A stretch of DNA of 64,000 nucleotides from BRH-c25 sp012519325. Its GTDB lineage: Bacteria; Bacillota; Clostridia; Lutisporales; Lutisporaceae. A model generated the notes under the pieces. That model saw only the letters and a program-made list of their open reading frames with translations. It made no database searches and was not told the origin of the DNA. Numbering within the stretch: the first letter of the stretch is position 1; each line of letters opens with the position of its first letter. The stretch covers positions 124,001 to 188,000 of the forward strand of contig JBMNHZ010000001.1 in NCBI GenBank assembly GCA_050950645.1. Reading direction: 5' to 3'. The position numbers and the translations under genes are program-made. Positions 44,090 through 52,455 of this stretch are shown piece by piece.

Positions 44090-45283
44090 TTAGATACCTT
44101 TACTGTTTTTCAGCATCGAGCCTCTTACTATTTTTTTATCTCCAAAACGCTCTCTTATTCTGTCAATCGTTTTTTCAATAGTCTCTTCTTTTTTCGTATT
44201 ATTCTTACCTTCAACCAAATCAAATATAGAAATCTGCTCCAATTCATCCGTTTCAAGGTTACTTAAGCCCAACCCGAGAAGGCGTATAAGCTTGTTCTTA
44301 TTTTTGTTCGCCTCAAAAAGCCTCAGGGCATTAGTGTAAATATCTTTTGTCAAATAAGTTGGCGTCACTGTCTTCTGTCTTGTAACGACCGTAAAATCTT
44401 CATATTTAATTGTAATCGAAACCGTTTTACCCTTATATCCGGATTTCCTGGCTTCATAGCCTACCTCTTCAGCCAAGCCCATCAAAACATTCTTTATGTA
44501 TTCAAGGTCATTGGTATCCTGGGGCAAAGTAGTAGACCGGCTGATAGATTTACTGTCATATAAAGGATTGGGTACTACAGGAGAATTGTCTATTCCTCTT
44601 GAAAGCCTGTATAATTCCTCTCCGTATTTTCCAAAATTGCTTTTCAGAAATTCCACATTACTGCATGCAATATCACCAATTTTATATATTGCATAGTCCA
44701 TAAGCTTTTGCTCTGTTTGCTTCCCTATTCCATACATTTCTCTTACAGGCAAAGGCCACAGTTTTTCTTTTATGTCTTTTACATAAAGTTCTGTAATACC
44801 CCGGGGTTTTTTTAGTTCGGATCCCATTTTTGCAAGGAATTTATTTTCGGAAACGCCTATTGAACACCATAAATCCAACTCCCTTGAGATGGTTCCCATG
44901 ATATTTTCCGCAATCTCCACAGGGCTTCCAAACAGTTTTTCACATCCGGTCAGGTCCATCCATGCCTCATCTATACTGTTTTGCTGTATCACAGGTGTAT
45001 ATCTTGACAGTATATCCATAACCTCCTTGGATTTCTTTTCATACAGTTCACGGTTCGGAGGAACTGTTATAAGCTCGGGGCACAGTTTCTTGGCTTCATG
45101 AAGCACCATAGTTGTCCTGACGCCAAATTTTCTGGCTTCATAATTTGCTGCAAATATGATTCCCGAGCGTTTCTTAGGGTCTCCCGCCACAGCCGCAGGC
45201 TTTCCTTTAAGCTTAGGGTTCTTCGCCATCTCACAGCTTATAAAAAATGCGTTCATATCAACCAAAAAAATCAACCTGTTCAT
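44090..45283 (-). CDS. dinB: DNA polymerase IV (Y family) inside the yunB element
   Basis: A 397-residue translesion polymerase. Motif FLVDMNAFFISCEM provides the first catalytic Asp (D9); NSIDEAWMDLTG gives the second Asp-Glu. Fingers (KRSGIIFAANYEARKFGV), thumb with helix-hairpin-helix (REMYGIGKQTEQKL) and little-finger domains follow. ATG at 45283 follows GGAGGTGAAC; an ATG 78 bp upstream is rejected. A strong promoter is present. It is the only recognisable cargo of the element. Confidence 0.93.
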   Translation of the reverse strand: MNRLIFLVDMNAFFISCEMAKNPKLKGKPAAVAGDPKKRSGIIFAANYEARKFGVRTTMVLHEAKKLCPELITVPPNRELYEKKSKEVMDILSRYTPVIQQNSIDEAWMDLTGCEKLFGSPVEIAENIMGTISRELDLWCSIGVSENKFLAKMGSELKKPRGITELYVKDIKEKLWPLPVREMYGIGKQTEQKLMDYAIYKIGDIACSNVEFLKSNFGKYGEELYRLSRGIDNSPVVPNPLYDSKSISRSTTLPQDTNDLEYIKNVLMGLAEEVGYEARKSGYKGKTVSITIKYEDFTVVTRQKTVTPTYLTKDIYTNALRLFEANKNKNKLIRLLGLGLSNLETDELEQISIFDLVEGKNNTKKEETIEKTIDRIRERFGDKKIVRGSMLKNSKGI

Positions 45284-45359
45284 CCTTTGTTCACCTCCGC
45301 AGTGAATACCATACAATAAGCTCTCCTTGCTCAGAATCTCAAGAACCGGATTTAATACC

Positions 45360-45392
45360 ATTATAGCAATCTATATGTTTAGTGCCAAACAT
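45360..45392 (-). promoter_or_regulatory. dinB promoter with palindromic operator
   Basis: TTGGCA (45383-45388), 17 bp, TATAAT (45360-45365). A perfect inverted repeat ATGTTT-GGCACT-AAACAT (45375-45392) overlaps the -35 box; the same repeat occurs at 46140-46157. Confidence 0.78.
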
Positions 45393-45405
45393 TTTGCGTT
45401 TAAAC

Positions 45406-46038
45406 TCATAAGCTTATGCTGTTTTCCTTTGTAACATCGCCTACAATTATTGTTTCAGAAACCGGTATATGTGTTGTTACATCAATTTTGTTGCTTGCAA
45501 GAGGAACAACTATTTGTACATCTGTTTTTACCATCAGATATATTTTTAGCCTTGTCTGGTTAATGCCGGCTTCTTCAAAATCCGTAAAAAAATCTACATT
45601 CACCGAACCTGCAGGCCGAATGTCAACATCGATTACCGGGCCCGTATTTGCAAATAACTGACTGCCGAATATGCTTGATATTGGGATTTTGAGATCTGTG
45701 ATTCCGATTTTTTTTATTTCGTTCAAAATCTCCATAGAGGTTTCTGACGCCAGCTTGGTCATTTGTACTGTGTTTGCCTGGATTAGCGATATTCTTCCAT
45801 TATTGTCGGTTTTGTAGTCTATAAGCTGATTGAATGAATTACTGACAGTTTTGTTTCTAACTGCTTCATATATTGCCTGTGTTGCAATAAGCCTTGCGTT
45901 TATTTCCGACATTGCAAGTATTGTCGGCCTGATATTCTTCTCTACAATATAATATGAATATATTGAAAGAATAATAAGCAGTAAAAAACCGAAGAAAAAC
46001 TTCTTTTTCCCGCCTCTATGGCCGAACTTCCTCCTCAT
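45406..46038 (-). CDS. yunB: Sporulation protein YunB, C-terminally truncated by element
   Basis: YunB-type protein, 210 residues as it stands: basic N-terminus, one membrane helix (about 15-32), then NIRPTILAMSEINARLIATQ, IPISSIFGSQLFANTGP and IPVSETIIVGDV, a family signature. After VGDV the frame enters the element and stops after TKENSISL. The missing end is found at 42437-42526 in the same frame. In B. subtilis yunB is a sigma-E (mother cell) gene. The ATG at 46038 follows GGGGG. Whether the truncated form is functional is unknown. Confidence 0.88.
   Translation of the reverse strand: MRRKFGHRGGKKKFFFGFLLLIILSIYSYYIVEKNIRPTILAMSEINARLIATQAIYEAVRNKTVSNSFNQLIDYKTDNNGRISLIQANTVQMTKLASETSMEILNEIKKIGITDLKIPISSIFGSQLFANTGPVIDVDIRPAGSVNVDFFTDFEEAGINQTRLKIYLMVKTDVQIVVPLASNKIDVTTHIPVSETIIVGDVTKENSISL
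45433..45444 (-). repeat. Recombination core, yunB 5' junction
   Basis: 12-bp GTAGGCGATGTT on the minus strand, coding VGDV; identical to 42515-42526. Confidence 0.75.
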
Positions 46039-46139
46039 AAGCAAACACCCCCTATTTATTAATATATGAATAAAAGTTATATATATTGCTATAAATTTTG
46101 TGAAAAAGATTCTTATTCTCTATATACAAATCGCGGAAA

Positions 46140-46157
46140 ATGTTTGGCGCGAAACAT
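46140..46157. promoter_or_regulatory. Palindromic operator candidate between yunB and PBP genes
   Basis: ATGTTT-GGCGCG-AAACAT, a perfect 6-6-6 inverted repeat, with flanks AAAATG and ATATA like the dinB site. The 344-bp interval otherwise holds the PBP promoter. Confidence 0.5.
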
Positions 46158-46300
46158 ATATCCTGTGACAAAATTGCATGTTTAACGTCAAATAATTATA
46201 CTGATAATGCTTTCCATAATAGAACACGGATTAAAATAAAGCAAAAATGTCAAGAATCAATTTAACGGTACGCATGCCGGCAGTAGGAGTTACGTTTGGT

Positions 46301-46329
46301 TTGCTATAAAAAAACTTGTATGATATAAT
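46301..46329 (+). promoter_or_regulatory. PBP promoter
   Basis: TTGCTA (46301-46306), 17 bp, TATAAT (46324-46329), about 54 bp before the PBP start codon. Confidence 0.75.
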
Positions 46330-46382
46330 GATTTCATTACAAATTGCATAGCAAATCGCATTTATCCTTGTGGAGGTATTAT

Positions 46383-48743
46383 ATGAACGAAAAAGAGACA
46401 AACACTCCCAAGAAGAGTAAGAAGAAAAAAAGAATCTTCTCTATTGGCAGATTCTTAAGATTTATTGTACTTCTTCTTCTATTTATAATTCTTGTGAGCG
46501 GCAGCATTGCTCTGGGAACAGCATATGCCTGGATAAAAGCTGCCAGACCGCTTAATGTGGATGAATTGTTCGATTTGAATCAAACCACATATATTGTGGA
46601 TAAGAATGACAAGGTTATTGATACGCTGCATGCCAATGAAAACCGCACCATGGTTACGATAGATGAGATACCGGAGTATCTGCAGAATGCCTTTATAGCT
46701 ATAGAAGATAAGAGGTTTAGAAATCATAAAGGTATCGACATATATCGTATTTTTGGTGCCTTAAAAGCCGACCTGCAGAACATGGACCTGTCTCAAGGCG
46801 CCAGTACCATCACTCAGCAGTTAATCAAGAATGTATATCTCAGTCCGGAAAAAAAGTGGAAAAGAAAAGTAGTTGAAATGTATTATGCCCTTCAATTGGA
46901 AAGACGGTTTACCAAGGATCAGATATTGGAAGCATACCTTAATACCGCAGCATTAGGGCATAATGTTTCGGGCGTTAAGGCTGCAGCTTTGTACTATTTC
47001 GGGAAGGAACTGGATCAGCTGACCTTGGCAGAGTGTGCAACAATTGCAGGTATAACTCAATACCCTTCCTTGTATTCACCTTATTTAAACTATGAAAAGT
47101 CCATGGGCAAAAAAGAAATTGTTCTTAGAGAAATGCTTGCACAGGGTCTTATTTCTCAAGAGGAATATGATGAAGCCATCAATCAGGAAATAAAACTGAC
47201 AAAGGTGCGAAAGGAAGTTGAGACTACATACTTTGCGGACATGATAATCAGTGATGTTACGGACACATTGATGAAAGAACTGGGGCTCAGCAAAGAAGAA
47301 GCTGAAATAAAGCTTTTTAACGGCGGGCTCAAGATAATAGCCACTATAGATACTGAAATTCAGGGAATAGTTGAAGAAATCTTTAAGAATACCAAACTCT
47401 TTCCTGAAAGTACTGAAGATGCCAATGGAATCCTTCAGCCTGAAGCAGCCGTAATAATAATTGAGAATGGAACCGGTGAAATAAAAGCAGTTATGGGAGG
47501 CAGAAGCGAAAAGGTGAGAAGAGGCCTGAACAGGGCTACCCAATCATTACGTCAGCCGGGCTCTACAATAAAGCCTCTCGCTGTTTATGCTCCTGCTTTG
47601 GATAATGGTTATACCACAGGAACTGTCATAGATGACGCCCCTGTTGTTTTTGGAAACTTTAAGCCCCGCAACTACAGCTATAACTTTAAAGGCCTTGTCA
47701 CTGCAAGAGAAGCTCTGAAGCATTCAACAAATGTGGTTGCAGTTAAAATATTGCAGGACGTTGGAATACAGCGTTCCATGGAATACCTGAAGAAATTTGG
47801 AATTACTACTTTAGTCACAAGGGAGGATAACAGCGTTACGAATGACGAAAGCCTTTCACCTCTTGCTCTTGGCGGGGTGACCAATGGAGTAAAGCCTATT
47901 GAAATGGCTGCTGCTTTCAGCGTTTTTCCGAATAAAGGAATATATATAAAGCCCATCTCCTTTACAAAAATTCTTGATAAAGACGGAAAGGTGATTTTTG
48001 AAAACAAACCATATAAGGATAAGGTTATAAGCGAGCAGGTTTCCTATCTCATGATAGATATGATGAGGGACATTGTAAGAGGCGGTACCGGCGGTAATGC
48101 TGCATTGTCCAAAATGCCGGTAGCCGGCAAAACAGGTACTACTACAAAAAATGTCGATGCATGGTTTACAGGCTACAGCCCATATTATACGGCCTCGGTA
48201 TGGATTGGACATGATGAACCCAAACCCATGAACTTCACCGGAGGCAGTTATCCTGCAAGGCTTTGGAAGGCTATTATGGAAGAGATACATAAAAATCTGG
48301 AGGTCAGAAACTTTGAACGGCCTGGCGGATTGGTATCTGTAAATATCTGTACCGTTTCCGGGAAAAGGCCTTCTGAACTGTGTGCCCTTGACCCAAGAGG
48401 CTCGAGAATAAGGTCCGAACTCTTTATAAAAGGAACAGAGCCGGGTACGGAAGACATTTGTGATGTTCATGTAATCAGGGATGTTGACGTTGAAACGGGA
48501 AAACTTGCAACAGAATTCTGTCCAGCGCCTAATGTGCAGTCAAAAGTGTTTATTCAAAGAACAGAGCCATTTATTCCTGAACCGGATCAGAAGCAGCTGC
48601 CGGAAGATTTGATATATGAAGCACCTACGGAATCCTGTGATATCCATACCGAACACATTCATGAGGAAGATATTCTGGAAGGTGAAGAAGACTTGGAAGG
48701 CGGAGAATATATTTATTTTGATAAGGTGCTGGAAGATGATTAA
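46383..48743 (+). CDS. Class A penicillin-binding protein (PBP1A family)
   Basis: Bifunctional peptidoglycan synthase of 786 residues. A basic cytoplasmic N-terminus and a membrane helix (about 20-45) are followed by the GT51 transglycosylase domain (EDKRFRNHKGID with catalytic Glu, GASTITQQLIKN). The transpeptidase domain has QPGSTIKP (Ser about 395) and KTGTTTKN (about 581). The C-terminal tail is Cys-containing and acidic (CTVSGKRPSELC). ATG at 46383 follows GGAGG. It has its own promoter and terminator. Confidence 0.95.
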   Translation: MNEKETNTPKKSKKKKRIFSIGRFLRFIVLLLLFIILVSGSIALGTAYAWIKAARPLNVDELFDLNQTTYIVDKNDKVIDTLHANENRTMVTIDEIPEYLQNAFIAIEDKRFRNHKGIDIYRIFGALKADLQNMDLSQGASTITQQLIKNVYLSPEKKWKRKVVEMYYALQLERRFTKDQILEAYLNTAALGHNVSGVKAAALYYFGKELDQLTLAECATIAGITQYPSLYSPYLNYEKSMGKKEIVLREMLAQGLISQEEYDEAINQEIKLTKVRKEVETTYFADMIISDVTDTLMKELGLSKEEAEIKLFNGGLKIIATIDTEIQGIVEEIFKNTKLFPESTEDANGILQPEAAVIIIENGTGEIKAVMGGRSEKVRRGLNRATQSLRQPGSTIKPLAVYAPALDNGYTTGTVIDDAPVVFGNFKPRNYSYNFKGLVTAREALKHSTNVVAVKILQDVGIQRSMEYLKKFGITTLVTREDNSVTNDESLSPLALGGVTNGVKPIEMAAAFSVFPNKGIYIKPISFTKILDKDGKVIFENKPYKDKVISEQVSYLMIDMMRDIVRGGTGGNAALSKMPVAGKTGTTTKNVDAWFTGYSPYYTASVWIGHDEPKPMNFTGGSYPARLWKAIMEEIHKNLEVRNFERPGGLVSVNICTVSGKRPSELCALDPRGSRIRSELFIKGTEPGTEDICDVHVIRDVDVETGKLATEFCPAPNVQSKVFIQRTEPFIPEPDQKQLPEDLIYEAPTESCDIHTEHIHEEDILEGEEDLEGGEYIYFDKVLEDD

Positions 48744-48758
48744 AATGATACTAAATAA

Positions 48759-48794
48759 CAAGGAGCAGCTAAGATTTATTTAGCTGCTCCTTTC
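48759..48794. terminator. Bidirectional terminator between PBP and spoVAE genes
   Basis: AAGGAGCAGCTAA pairs with TTTAGCTGCTCCTTT; T-rich on the plus side. The 3' end of the SpoVAE-type gene lies inside it. Confidence 0.8.
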
Positions 48795-49346
48795 AATTAT
48801 TTCCTTCAAAGCCTTTGTAATTATTGGTGCACCTTTATCGCAGCAATCCTTTCCGTCCATCTTGCCGGGATCGCCAATACCTACAATTACGGGAACATCA
48901 ATGGACTCAAGTATATCAACAGTATCTCCGACAATTCTTCCCCTTCCGTCCATATTTCCATATTTGTCTACAGCCTTTTCCACAATATTGCCATTCTTTG
49001 TTACCGAGAAGTCAACACTGACTCCTTTTACTCCTTCAGCATTGGATGCTACAGCAATTACTCCCAGTATTTTTATGTCAGGGCTCATTGCTATATCAGC
49101 TATTGCTTTTTCTCCATTCCCCGTTCCGGTATGTCCTCTATCATCAACCATAACAACTACCGGGTCATATGGCGTTTGCTTAATCAGTTCGATTATGCTT
49201 TGGCCGCTCAACGGTGTCGGATTTCCTGCCGACTTTGATATGCACCTGCCTCCGATTCTTGCTGCAGCCGTCTCAACTGCTTTTTTTGCAATTCTGTCAC
49301 CGTCGGTAACCAGTATGACCCTTCTTACATTATTTGGTTCATTCAT
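48780..49346 (-). CDS. spoVAEA: Stage V sporulation protein AE, soluble (SpoVAEA-type)
   Basis: A 188-residue soluble protein starting RRVILVTDGDRIAKKAVETA, with VVMVDDRGHTGTGNGE and VIVGIGDPGKMDGKD. It matches the SpoVAEA part of SpoVAE proteins. The SpoVA complex forms the dipicolinic acid channel of the spore inner membrane. It is last of the spoVAC-D-EB-EA run, 11 bp after spoVAEB. Confidence 0.9.
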   Translation of the reverse strand: MNEPNNVRRVILVTDGDRIAKKAVETAAARIGGRCISKSAGNPTPLSGQSIIELIKQTPYDPVVVMVDDRGHTGTGNGEKAIADIAMSPDIKILGVIAVASNAEGVKGVSVDFSVTKNGNIVEKAVDKYGNMDGRGRIVGDTVDILESIDVPVIVGIGDPGKMDGKDCCDKGAPIITKALKEIIERSS

Positions 49347-49357
49347 ATGCCTGCCCC

Positions 49358-49717
49358 CTATTTCTTTGATTTAGGATTAAAAAGCAATGCCGCCATATAA
49401 CCGAAAAAAATTGCTCCTGATATTCCTCCTGCAGTACTCTTCAATCCTCCGGTAAGGGCACCCAGCATCCCGGCTTCTTTTACTTCTTTAATTGCACCTT
49501 TTGCCAGGGTATAGCCAAATCCAGTCAGCGGTGTTGTTGCACCCGCACCTCCGAAATCTACTATTTTTTGATATATTCCTATTCCTTGAAGAATTGCGCC
49601 TACAGTAACAAAAGTAACAAGTATTCTGGCAGGAGTTAATTTGGTAAAATCCATCAGCAGCTGACCTACAGCACAAATCGCTCCTCCGACCAGAAATGCT
49701 TTCAAATAGTCCATCAT
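49358..49717 (-). CDS. spoVAEB: Stage V sporulation protein AE, membrane (SpoVAEB-type)
   Basis: A 119-residue membrane protein with about four helices and the family segment PLTGFGYTLAKGAIKEV, homologous to SpoVAC. It overlaps spoVAD by 4 bp. Confidence 0.92.
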   Translation of the reverse strand: MMDYLKAFLVGGAICAVGQLLMDFTKLTPARILVTFVTVGAILQGIGIYQKIVDFGGAGATTPLTGFGYTLAKGAIKEVKEAGMLGALTGGLKSTAGGISGAIFFGYMAALLFNPKSKK

Positions 49718-50745
49718 ACCCCAACTCCTATTGTATTTTCTATAGCAACTGCATGAGCTATACTCGGGATTGATTCTCCCTGCCAGGTGGTGGTTGGTGA
49801 AAGCAATGCTCCGGTTGCAATTAAGAGCACTTTATTAATGTTTCCCTTCCTCATTTCACTTACAATATAACCATTCAAAACTACGGCTGCACATCCGCAT
49901 CCACTTCCTCCTGCATGGGTATCCTGCTTTTCACTATCAAAGATCATTGAACCGCAATCATTATATACCTTCGTAATATCAAAACCTTCCTTTTGCATCA
50001 TGTCCAGTATTATAGCCTTCCCTACGTTTCCCAAGTCTCCTGTTATAATCAGGTCGTAGTAATCAGGTTTCCTGCCTGTCTCATTCAGATGGGCTGTAAT
50101 TGTATCCACTGCAGCCGGAGCCATTGCTGCTCCCATATTGTTTGCATCCTTTATTCCAAAGTCAAGTACTTTTCCAATGGTAGCATAAGTAATATACGGC
50201 CCGCTGCCTGCTCTTGCAATTACTGCGGCTCCTGCTCCGGTTACCGTCCACTGTGCAAAAGGCGGCCTTTGCACCCCCTGCTCCAGCGGGAACCTGTACT
50301 GCCTTTCAGCACTGCTGAAATGACTTGATGTAGCACATACCACAGCTTCTGCATACCCTCCGTCAATCATCAGTGAACCCATGCATAATGATTCTGTCAT
50401 AGTGGAACACGCACCATAAAGGCCTATATAGGGAATCTGCAATTCTCTTGCTGCAAAGCTGGAGGATACTATTTGATTGAGCAAATCCCCCGCAAACATA
50501 AAATCAATATTTGTATTGCTCATACCGGAAGCCTTTATAGCATTTTTCACAACTTCCGTGAGCATCTTGCTCTCTGCCTTTTCCCAACTATCCTCTCCAA
50601 AATAGTCATCCGTTAATATCTGGCCAAAATATTGTGCTAACGGCCCCTCTCCTTCTTTTGGCCCTACTATTGAAGTATTGGATATCATGGATGGGGGCGT
50701 AGAAAGCTTTAGCGTCTGTCTCCCCAGCCTTTTTTCCGTCATCAT
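49714..50745 (-). CDS. spoVAD: Stage V sporulation protein AD
   Basis: A 343-residue thiolase-fold protein that binds dipicolinic acid in B. subtilis. Recognised from GPKEGEGPLAQYF, LYGACSTMTESL, QWTVTGAGAAVIA and GGSGCGCAA. It lies between spoVAC and spoVAEB with short gaps, so one operon, expected to be read by sigma-G. Confidence 0.95.
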   Translation of the reverse strand: MMTEKRLGRQTLKLSTPPSMISNTSIVGPKEGEGPLAQYFGQILTDDYFGEDSWEKAESKMLTEVVKNAIKASGMSNTNIDFMFAGDLLNQIVSSSFAARELQIPYIGLYGACSTMTESLCMGSLMIDGGYAEAVVCATSSHFSSAERQYRFPLEQGVQRPPFAQWTVTGAGAAVIARAGSGPYITYATIGKVLDFGIKDANNMGAAMAPAAVDTITAHLNETGRKPDYYDLIITGDLGNVGKAIILDMMQKEGFDITKVYNDCGSMIFDSEKQDTHAGGSGCGCAAVVLNGYIVSEMRKGNINKVLLIATGALLSPTTTWQGESIPSIAHAVAIENTIGVGV

Positions 50746-50772
50746 ATCACTTCCAGACTAAAGTATTTCAAT

Positions 50773-51228
50773 TCATTTCCCCAATATATAATAAATCGTG
50801 CCAATCAATATTGAAACTGATACACCATAAACTAATACCGGTCCTGCAAGTATGAACATTTTGGCTCCCACTCCGAAAACAAAGCCCTCTCTCTTGAATT
50901 CCATGGCAGGAGATACTATTGAATTTGCAAAGCCTGTAATAGGCACTATGCTTCCTGCCCCTGCAAATTTTCCAATACGGTCGTATATTCCTAATCCTGT
51001 GAGAAAAGCTCCTAAAAACACCATAGATGCAGCCGTAATTGAAGAAACTGCCTCCTGATTATATCCATAGCTTTTGGCCGTGTTGGATATTAACTGTGCC
51101 ACATCACATATGAGGCCGCCAACAATAAATGCCGCCACACAGTTTTTTAAGTATGCAGGCTTGGGCATTTTGTTCTTTATGTATTGTTCATACTGCTTTG
51201 AACTCATTTTTGTTTTCAATACATACAT
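50773..51228 (-). CDS. spoVAC: Stage V sporulation protein AC
   Basis: A 151-residue membrane protein: polar N-terminus, then about four to five helices with VPITGFANSIVSPAMEFKREG. In B. subtilis SpoVAC is a mechanosensitive channel component. GGAGG lies directly before the ATG at 51228, so a TTG three codons in (about 51219) may be the real start. Confidence 0.92.
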   Translation of the reverse strand: MYVLKTKMSSKQYEQYIKNKMPKPAYLKNCVAAFIVGGLICDVAQLISNTAKSYGYNQEAVSSITAASMVFLGAFLTGLGIYDRIGKFAGAGSIVPITGFANSIVSPAMEFKREGFVFGVGAKMFILAGPVLVYGVSVSILIGTIYYILGK

Positions 51229-51240
51229 GCCTCCTATTAA

Positions 51241-51378
51241 TCAAGTACGCTTATACTCAAATACCTTCGCACTATTCTTAATTATTTTTCCTTCTATATC
51301 GCTTCTTATTTCCTTCTCGGCCTCATTTTCAAAGTTGAGAATATTTTTCAGCTGTTTGAATCTTTTTTTCTTATACAT
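51241..51378 (-). CDS. Small basic protein upstream of spoVAC
   Basis: A 45-residue ORF from MYKKKRFKQLKNILNFENEA to EYKRT, mostly charged and probably helical. Its ATG overlaps the preceding small gene by 8 bp and follows AGGGGCGGG. It lies 12 bp before spoVAC. No family recognised. Confidence 0.55.
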   Translation of the reverse strand: MYKKKRFKQLKNILNFENEAEKEIRSDIEGKIIKNSAKVFEYKRT

Positions 51379-51520
51379 AATGCCCGCCCCTGCTTTCCTC
51401 ATATACAAGGGTTGCTCTTTCATGCTTTTCTCTAAGCATTCTACCGGTATAATAATCCCAGGAAAAATAACCTATTGACAATATTACGGATAATATTAGC
51501 AAAAATCTGAATATCTTCAT
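51371..51520 (-). CDS. Small membrane protein upstream of spoVAC
   Basis: A 49-residue ORF with one hydrophobic helix (MKIFRFLLILSVILSIGYF) followed by a polar tail (YYTGRMLREKHERATLVYEE). GGAGTG precedes the ATG at a good distance. Probably first gene of the spoVA transcript. No family recognised. Confidence 0.6.
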   Translation of the reverse strand: MKIFRFLLILSVILSIGYFSWDYYTGRMLREKHERATLVYEESRGGHYV

Positions 51521-51597
51521 TGTACAGCACTCCATTAATTATTATGCAATTATTATTGTCTTTTAAGTCAAATTAATACGTAAAAAAAAATGCAAAA

Positions 51598-51693
51598 AGT
51601 CGCTAGTCTTTAGCCACTAGTCGCTAGATTAGGGAAAGGCTTCGAAAGGAATACCCTAAATTCCAGAGACTAGAGATACGTGACTTGCGACTT
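51598..51693. repeat. Reiterated palindromic element after sigF
   Basis: Degenerate 7-8 bp units (AGTCGCTAGTC, AGCCACTAGTCGCTAG, and inverted GACTAGAG, TGACTTGCGACTT) with outer arms AAGTCGC / GCGACTT. It follows the sigF stop and could act as its terminator (TTTTTGC on the minus strand). Confidence 0.6.
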
Positions 51694-51711
51694 AAGAATG
51701 CAACACATTCT

Positions 51712-52452
51712 TCACATGTTTTTTCTTAGCTTACTGATTATCTTCTTTTCAATCCTTGATACTTGAACCTGTGACATTCCCAGCATCTGAGCCACCTGAC
51801 ACTGAGTCATGTCCTTGAAATAACGAAGCATTATGATTTGTCTTTCCTTTGGTTCCAATGTGGACAAAACCTCTTTCAATGCCAGCCTGTCTATCACATC
51901 AGTATCTTCTCCTTCCTTATAGCTGATTCTGTCAATAAGGAGTATTGGTGAACCATCATCCTGATGTATGGTTTCATATAGATACTCAGTACTTTGTATG
52001 GATTCCAACGCTATTACCAGATCCTCCTTCGAAATCTCAAGTACAGATGCAATCTCAGATATTGTAGGCTCTCTTCCATAGTCCTTTTCAAGTGCTTCCT
52101 TTGCAACATGAGCCCTACTGGCAATTTCTTTGAGATTCCTGCTGACCTTTATTATTCCGTCATCCCTGAGGAACCTCTTAATTTCACCCATTATCATAGG
52201 TATTGCATAAGTAGAGAACTTTACATTATAACCCAAATCAAACTTCTTTATAGCCTTTAAGAGACCAATACTTCCTATTTGGATAAGATCGTCATATTCG
52301 CAGCCTCTGTTCAAATATCTCCTGACAACACTCCTTACCAACCCAATATTGTTTTCTACCAGGAAGTTTTCTGCCTCTGAATCTCCACTTTGCGCCCGGG
52401 ATATGTAATCCAGGAACTCATCCTGAGAAAGCTCCACCCGTTCCATAGCCAT
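51712..52452 (-). CDS. sigF: RNA polymerase sigma-F factor
   Basis: Forespore-specific sigma factor, about 246 residues. Region 2 shows YDDLIQIGSIGLLKAIKKFD and FSTYAIPMIMGEIKRFLRD; region 4 ends MTQCQVAQMLGMSQVQVSRI. It follows spoIIAA and spoIIAB in the conserved order. Start at 52452 or 52446 (GAGGT spacing favours the latter). Confidence 0.96.
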   Translation of the reverse strand: MAMERVELSQDEFLDYISRAQSGDSEAENFLVENNIGLVRSVVRRYLNRGCEYDDLIQIGSIGLLKAIKKFDLGYNVKFSTYAIPMIMGEIKRFLRDDGIIKVSRNLKEIASRAHVAKEALEKDYGREPTISEIASVLEISKEDLVIALESIQSTEYLYETIHQDDGSPILLIDRISYKEGEDTDVIDRLALKEVLSTLEPKERQIIMLRYFKDMTQCQVAQMLGMSQVQVSRIEKKIISKLRKNM

Positions 52453-52455
52453 ACC

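Larger units (their letters stand above)
42515..45444 (-). mobile_element. yunB-interrupting element (about 2.9 kb)
   Basis: DNA between two identical 12-bp cores, 2918 bp apart, inside the sporulation gene yunB. It carries, in yunB direction, dinB, a small ORF and a large serine recombinase whose gene ends next to one core. Excision would restore a YunB of about 227 residues. This matches the layout of skin-type intervening elements in sigK and other mother-cell sporulation genes. There are no phage structural or other mobility genes. Confidence 0.8.

Noticed and set aside
45284..45361. N-terminal extension of dinB from an ATG at 45361
   Set aside because: The extra 26 residues precede a strong GGAGGTGAAC site and the conserved N-terminus; the upstream ATG overlaps the promoter region.
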